In this document: piece after piece, positions 4,403-5,956 of the stretch
Numbering within the stretch: position 1 is the stretch's first letter
Layout of the letters: the number at the start of each line of letters is the position of its first letter
Assembly: GCA_043730365.1 (NCBI GenBank)
Contig: JAYTKJ010000561.1
Location: 1 to 5,956, forward strand
Direction: 5' to 3'
DNA length: 5,956 nt
DNA from: VFZP01 sp043730365
GTDB lineage: Bacteria > Acidobacteriota > Terriglobia > Bryobacterales > Bryobacteraceae
Notes under the pieces: generated by a model
Told to the model about the DNA's origin: nothing
Seen by the model: the letters and a program-made list of their open reading frames with translations, nothing else
Database searches by the model: none
Made by a program: the position numbers and the translations under genes

Positions 4403-5956
4403 CTACTGAATGGCCATGGTCACGTTGAGTTGAGAAGGAGCACCATCGACCGTCAAGATCAACGGAGTTGCCGGGCCAGAGCGAGCCGACTCTGGAACGC
4501 GCACGGCAATCAGGTGAACGCCAAGTTGGCCGGGTGCGACTCCTGCCGATACTACCTCCGCGCCGGCCCCGCCGATCCTGACTTCGAGTTCACCTTTCGG
4601 GCTTGATCCCAAGGATTGAGACACACGGTTGTCCGATCCCGGCGGCACGGTGATACCCAAGCCGGTGGCAAGGAGTGTAACCACCGAGCCTTTGGGAGCC
4701 TGAGCGTTTGAACCGTTCGGTACTCCGGATTCATTGGTCACCCGGGCTTGGCCGCTGCCAGTCCCGTCCAAGGTGTATATGGCCGGGTTTGCCGCGACCA
4801 TCAAACACGACGCCGGCGCCGGTTGCCGCCCCGCCGTACTCTATCTGCACTCTGCTGGCGCCGCCGACCACCACCGAGGCCCCGTACGGAATGAAAGCTG
4901 AGACTTGGTCTTTGGCTGCCGAAAGCACCGGCACCGCCACGCCGCTGACTAGCACTCGTGTTTGACTCAATCGGGTGGGAATCGAGCCGTCCTCCGAGGG
5001 CACGAAGTCTGCGGGGGTGTCGGGCCCAACTCCAGTCATGTTGATCGTCACGACCTCTCCGGGTGAAATCTTCGCGAAGATTGAAGTGCCCGTGATTTGG
5101 GTGTTCGGCCGTTGGCGTGCTGCATTCATGATGCCGAAATTGGAGACTGAGGTCGTGGAGCCGAAAAAGCCGAGAACATCTAGGGTTTCCTGGATCAGCA
5201 GTGTTCGAGGCGTCTGTCTCCCACCGAGATCGCCACCCCACCCGACAAACTGATTGCCGGTCTCTGGCACCCCGTTCAACTCGATGACAGAATCCCGGTC
5301 GAAGAAACCATTTGGCGGCATTGGGTTCACTCGGATACGGCCGGACCCCACTGTGCCGCCCAACAACTCGTATTGAATACCGTATAGCGCGATGTAGGTG
5401 GCGGCTTGTTCCCCGGCAACCACCTTCCGTTGGCGCTCACCCTGTTCGTCAGTCCAGTTCCGGAACGTGCGCAGACTTCTATCTGCCAATACGGGAAAGG
5501 AAGGTGCAATGTCGATCTCGTGTGTACTGCCGGGTTCCCACGTGAACGACGTCGGCGTGTTGTACAGTCTGCCATCGACACGAACCTGTACCGTGATGAG
5601 TTCGCCGGAATCCAGCACGCTGACAAGGCGAGTGACGGGGCGGTTCGACGGGGACGGCGTGGTCGAGGGCGCCGGCACAAAGCGGGCCGTAAAGTTCTGA
5701 AAGTCAGCGTCCACGAGGAAGGTAACAGAACTAAACGGCAGGTTGGTGAGGTTGATGTTGTGCTCGATGAAAGGACCCGCCCAGTTCGCGAAAACGAATC
5801 CAGCATTAGGCACCGCTGTGAATGTGACGCGCGTGCCGTCCCTGTAATTTCCATCTGGCAGAGCCGGGGATTGCATCTGCACACCACCCTGGCGGTGGCC
5901 GCCAATGGGCTGCCACTGGGGGTGTTGCACGCCCAGTGCGTGGCGCCGGCGTGGAA
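4403..5956 (-). pseudogene. TIGR03437-type surface protein with InlB-like repeats; 5' partial and frameshifted
   Basis: About 517 codons, open to the window edge, so the N-terminus and any signal peptide are not seen. Module 1 (about 5880-5670): DGNYRDGTRVTFTAVPNAGF, VFANW, a divergent InlB B-repeat-like fold. Then a Pro/Ser/Thr linker (PAPSTTPSPSNRP); a PEGA-like stretch (VQVRVDGRLYNTPTSFTWEP); a second InlB-like module (GRIRVNPMPPNGFFDRDSVI, FVGWGGDLGG); and the C-terminal domain (IMNAARQ, SPGEVVTINMTGVGP, VLSAAKDQVSAFIPYGA, AANPAIYTLDGTGSGQARVT, GVAPGQLGVHLIAVRVPE, LTVDGAPSQLNVTMAIQ-stop). These proteins are thought to be exported and to act at the cell surface; the exact role is unknown. 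The C-terminal domain is split: VQIEYGGAATGAGVVFD is in one frame and VAANPAIYTLDG in the next, so one extra G near 4798-4799 breaks it. One indel in an otherwise clean reading frame could be a sequencing error. Confidence 0.8.

Noticed and set aside
3878..4606. Long plus-strand ORF of 242 codons
   Set aside because: It is antisense to tnpA, the SYSHRCRYYTL fragment and the TIGR03437 C-terminus, all of which show family motifs; its own residues look random.
4975..5253. Plus-strand ORF of 92 codons within the surface-protein region
   Set aside because: Antisense to the C-terminal domain of the minus-strand protein, with no motif of its own.
1..5956. CRISPR array, rRNA or riboswitch
   Set aside because: No regularly spaced repeats of 20 bp or more, no rRNA-like stretch and no recognisable aptamer core were seen on either strand.

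Overview
The window looks like a soil Acidobacteriota genome, probably Bryobacterales/Solibacter-like. This rests mainly on the long minus-strand gene at the right edge: a surface-type protein with divergent InlB B-repeat-like modules ending in the C-terminal domain typical of the TIGR03437 'Solibacter' family. Host assignment is inference; no rRNA or housekeeping gene is present.

Most of the window is a graveyard of mobile-element and defence genes. Left to right: the last 24 codons of a transposase-like protein (1-75); a 5'-truncated sigma-70 region-4 fragment and a small two-helix membrane protein (93-593, +); a plasmid-type RepA replication initiator broken by several frameshifts and an internal deletion (672-1366, -); a pair of short direct repeats; the 3' half of a tRNA-Met (1533-1582, -), the classic footprint of an integrative-element attachment site; two overlapping small minus-strand ORFs with good ribosome-binding sites (1619-1916); a 28-bp near-perfect palindrome (2035-2062); a type IV AbiE toxin-antitoxin pair, antitoxin (2090-2756, +) then nucleotidyltransferase toxin (2851-about 3613, +), both pseudogenes; an IS66-type fragment with intact tnpA and truncated tnpB but no tnpC (about 3613-4207, -); a short fragment of a conserved 'SYSHRCRYYTL' family protein (4181-4402, -); and the frameshifted TIGR03437 protein (4403-5956, -), which runs off the window.

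The parts suggest an integrated plasmid or island next to tRNA-Met, carrying repA and an AbiE module behind a palindromic operator, later cut by IS66. The toxin and tnpB face each other, and both lose homology at the same point (about 3613). That marks a deletion that removed the toxin C-terminus, the rest of tnpB and tnpC.

Single-base indels occur in nearly every larger gene, sometimes in compensating pairs. A 10-bp tandem duplication, two nonsense codons and an internal repA deletion argue for real decay, but consensus errors in a low-coverage assembly could explain some indels. I see no undescribed intact system. The most original signals are the AbiE palindrome with a shared 11-bp half-site, the toxin-destroying duplication, and the exact head-to-head abiEii/tnpB junction.
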